Assembly: GCA_009602725.1 (NCBI GenBank)
Contig: WELB01000042.1
Span: 200,073 to 237,193, forward strand
Reading direction: 5' to 3'
DNA: 37,121 bases
Source of the DNA: Spirogloea muscicola
Lineage: Eukaryota > Streptophyta > Zygnematophyceae > Spirogloeales > Spirogloeaceae
A model generated the notes under the pieces. It worked only from the letters and a program-made list of their open reading frames with translations, made no database searches and was not told the DNA's origin. Positions 35,010 to 37,121 of this stretch are shown in pieces; the first letter of the stretch is position 1; each line of letters begins with the position of its first letter. The translations under genes and the position numbers were made by a program.

Positions 35010-35092
35010 TCGCCATCGATACCCACGGTGCGTCGGGCACTCAGTGGCTCGAGCTGCTCTATAAGCTCTCGCGACACGCCATCTCCAGCTGC
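35010..35092 (+). pseudogene. Fragment of the recurrent peptide module next to a half hairpin
   Basis: The frame starts TCGCCATCGATACCCACGG, as at 9815, and reads AIDTHGASGTQWLELLYKLS, then RHAISSCSLGEAT before a TAG. The homology with 9815 begins at exactly the same base in both copies. Here it directly follows the left half of a hairpin core (GGGCTGGTTTTTCACA). This implies a shared element border or an ancestral intron-exon border at this point. Confidence 0.55.
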
Positions 35093-35440
35093 AGCCTTGG
35101 GGAGGCGACTTAGTAGGGGTTACTGAGTGTTTCGTAGCTACTTGATTCCGTGTTTTCCCTGGCCCCTTCGAACTTTGTTCATTCATTTTTCTGGGCTGGC
35201 CTCTCCCAGCCACCGCCCTCTCCTCGAAGCGTCATTCTTCTTTTCACAGCCCTCGCCCCCCTTGGAAGAGTTTACTTTCTTCCCTCGGGCCCCTTCTTTC
35301 CCTTGGGCTGGCCCTTCACGTCCACGCCTCCTCTGAAGAGCCCGCCACACCTCTCTGCCGCCTTGTCCATTCTTTTCCGAGCTGGCCTTTCAAAGCCCTC
35401 GCCCCCTTTGGGATAGTTGCCACGATTCTGGGCTGGAAAC

Positions 35441-35952
35441 AGCACCACCGTTGCAAGCAGTGGGATCCTTCCTTTCGGCCTGAGGTCTGAATGTCACCAA
35501 CTCCTGTCCACTCCACTCTGACCGCCACGTTGTGGTCACTGCTTTCTCATGGAGCCCGAGCAACTGAGCTCCTCTTTCTTTGACCGAGCTGCCATGATGC
35601 CTTGGAGCCTGCTTGTAGAGCCCCAGTGATTGAAAGGTGATTGAGAGAGTTCCTATGGCGCCGAAGCAGTGGGAGCCGAGGCCGCAGTAGATTGGGTGCT
35701 TTGCAGCATACATGCAGTGTATGCACCAGCCTACAAGGAAGCAATGCAAGTATGAGTAGAATCATTGTGTTGAATCTGACGAATACGGAATGAATTAGGC
35801 TAGCCGCACATGCCTAGTCGAGGAAATAGACGTCCCTTCGAGCTCAACTGAAGCCGCTTGGTGAGCTAGGATTACTTGATGTCCCTGATGGTCCTTCATC
35901 ATTCACTCCTCCCACTCTTTGGCCATATGTCTGCCCAGGGGCTAGGACTCTT
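35441..35952. other. About 500 bp without a clear gene
   Basis: A minus-strand frame (35749-35390) encodes a Cys/His-rich peptide (GWCIHCMYAAKHPIYCGLGS) but runs into repeat nest 2 and has no family match. It could be an exon of an unrecognised gene. The rest is probably the 3' UTR of the Nudix gene. Confidence 0.45.
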
Positions 35953-36797
35953 TCACGTATGTCCCTGCCGGAGTGCTCTGTGCAACTCAAGGTAGCCCTG
36001 CTCCTCGGGCGTTATGTACCTGGAGAGATGTGGCAGAAATTTTAGGTCTTTGAGCGAGGAGACAGTCCACAAGACTAGAAGGCAGGAGATGAGAACCCAA
36101 GGAGCTGTGGATGAGGTTGTCAAACATGTCAAATTGATTGGTGCAAGGCACTGAGCTCACCCGTGTCTGAACAGGAAGTCAATAACCACAACCGCGCAGT
36201 TCGGCTTGTACTTTGTTGTGTCACGAAGGATGGATGCGACTTCATCAAGCGTCAAAAGCATGAAGTCCTCAACTTCGCCATCTGATGACAGGTCAGTGGG
36301 CACGTCAATTTTGACATGCCAGTCTCGCTTATGATGCTAAACTGCTGCTTCTGTTGATCCTCAATCCTTCTTCCATTAGCATTATCATGTGGATGTCATG
36401 TTGAGAGGGGCACAATACATGTACCCTTTGCAATTGGTTGAAAGTCACGAGGCAGCTCCAAGTCGTAGCAGAAGAGTACGTCTCTCTTCAGCTGGTGTGC
36501 AATGACAGCCTCATATGTTACGGCTCCGACTGCCACTGCCCTACTCAGGTGATAGTCGACAATCAGCTCATGTCAAGCATAGCATCAAATCAGTGCCCCA
36601 AAATTCTTGAGAAGTTGCTATTACTTGGGCACATGATATCCTACTCCAGAGATGTACATCTTTGATCCCGATGACTGTGATATTTGGTATGGTACAGTTT
36701 CACTGTCTTTGACTCACTGCTGAGCAATGGGTCCAGGGATGCTGGCCTCCTCGTCGCATTCTTTAACAAGATTGTCTTTGCAGCTCACTCCATAAGG
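35953..36797 (-). CDS. Nudix hydrolase, plant NUDT20/24 type (partial, 5' end not seen)
   Basis: Four 3' exons: 36797-36718, 36540-36425, 36281-36161, 36019-35953, all with canonical splice sites and correct phases, encoding about 127 residues. The Nudix box core is NLVKECDEEASIPGPIAQ (equivalent to REUxEE, with the metal-binding glutamates kept). It is followed by AVAVGAVTYEAVIAHQLKRD, VLFCYDLELPRDFQPI, DGEVEDFMLLTLDEVASILR, AVVVIDFLFRHG and YITPEEQGYLELHRALRQG. This matches the C-terminal half of plant Nudix hydrolases 20/24 (annotated as thiamine-pyrophosphokinase-related). Members of this group have been reported to hydrolyse damaged thiamine diphosphate derivatives. The preceding exon (WPGMLD...GG) and the N-terminal domain are not recognisable in the last 320 bp and must lie beyond the window. 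Confidence 0.9.
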
Positions 36798-37121
36798 CTG
36801 CAAGAGCAAAGCGGAACATCATGATAGCTTCGAACTTCGTCCTTGCAGTAGCCAGTAGCATTGCATTCAGCTAAGAGACCTGGAGGAGCTCAAGCACAGA
36901 TATGCTTGTTCTCAAGCCCTAAGCCTGACTGCGATGCTGTGTGCAGTTTGTAAAATCGAACCCCTGAATTTTGATGCCCTTCTTATCATCGTTGTTGCCT
37001 TCACACATATCCCGCCCTGAGGCATAATCTGGCGGTTCAAGTACCCAGCAGCTTCTGACTGAAGGTTCCAAAGAAGGAATGCCTCACTGCATTTTAGCTC
37101 GACTTGACTTTGGGGGGGGGG
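36798..37121. other. Upstream of the Nudix exons; window ends in poly-G
   Basis: This is presumably an intron of the Nudix gene. The sequence ends with nine G residues (37113-37121), which look like a contig edge. No further Nudix exon was found here. Confidence 0.6.

Larger units (their letters stand above)
34290..35440 (+). repeat. Repeat nest 2: hairpin-core dispersed repeats, one orientation
   Basis: At least seven hairpin cores lie on the + strand: 34559-34577, 34671-34690, 34848-34866, 34994 onward (half-stem only), 35193-35211, 35305 onward, and 35379-35398. Partial copies lie near 34293 and 34750. They share the left arm (CCTTCGAACCTTGTCAATTC and variants) and a tail such as GCCCCTATTGGGAGAGC, followed by CACTTCTTC. 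The copy at 34797-34895 matches the 10100-10200 type (GGCTCCTCTTCCTTTGGCTT, then GGGCGCGCAC). The copies at 34498-34722 match the 11159-11370 type. Unlike nest 1, every copy here points the same way. Confidence 0.85.

Noticed and set aside
35390-35749. Minus-strand Cys/His-rich frame as a zinc-binding protein
   Set aside because: It runs into the repeat nest, has no clear start or splice partners, and the Cys/His spacing fits no zinc-finger type I know.

Overview
The window looks like nuclear DNA of a green alga, most plausibly Chlorophyta. Every gene I recognise is split by short GT-AG introns. The families are typical of the green lineage: a plastid/mitochondrial S-adenosylmethionine carrier, the plant-type MSH1 mismatch-repair protein with a C-terminal GIY-YIG nuclease, a plant RPL18a-like membrane protein, and a Nudix hydrolase of the plant NUDT20/24 type. 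Plant-type TTTAGGG-like repeats also occur. Exons are GC-rich and introns less so. There are no operons, CRISPR arrays or other prokaryotic signals. Exon coordinates below were derived by hand from splice signals, reading phase and remembered family alignments; no database search was run.

Layout, left to right: poly-T tract and degenerate telomere-like repeat (1-617); SAM carrier (+, 618-2930); glutaredoxin (-, 3411-4023); a gene-poor stretch with a (CT)97 microsatellite and a possible AP2-like fragment (4024-7626); RPL18a-like membrane protein (-, 7627-9308); a dense nest of dispersed repeats (9385-11600); empty sequence (to 12926); amino-acid transporter (-, 12927-16120); a GC-rich divergent spacer; zeta-crystallin-type quinone oxidoreductase (+, 17251-19592); MSH1 (-, 20134-28393, 16 exons); repeat fragments and an AT-rich island (28394-30833); an unrecognised seven-helix membrane protein (-, 30834-33553); a second repeat nest (about 34290-35440); and the 3' part of a Nudix hydrolase (-, 35953-36797) whose 5' exons are not visible.

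The most unusual content is a dispersed repeat family. Its core is a short hairpin, GGGCTGGC...CAGCCC, flanked by a conserved left arm (CCTTGTCCATTCTTTT) and a conserved purine/pyrimidine tail. About 17 copies lie in two nests 25 kb apart, in both orientations. Some copies adjoin a recurring peptide module (THGA..WLELL..LSRHAI, then NAAGSLAQV..RLAVSLQR). I read this, as inference, as the 3' ends of 5'-truncated non-LTR retrotransposons or a related non-autonomous element. One 190-bp copy has 36-bp terminal inverted repeats.

Four single N bases (4885, 9205, 16867, 28249) all lie in or beside CT or GGC/CCG repeats, and the window ends in poly-G, so gaps and small errors should be expected there. 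The products of these genes have no obvious shared pathway. The SAM carrier and MSH1 are both organelle-directed, but I see no sign that they are co-regulated.
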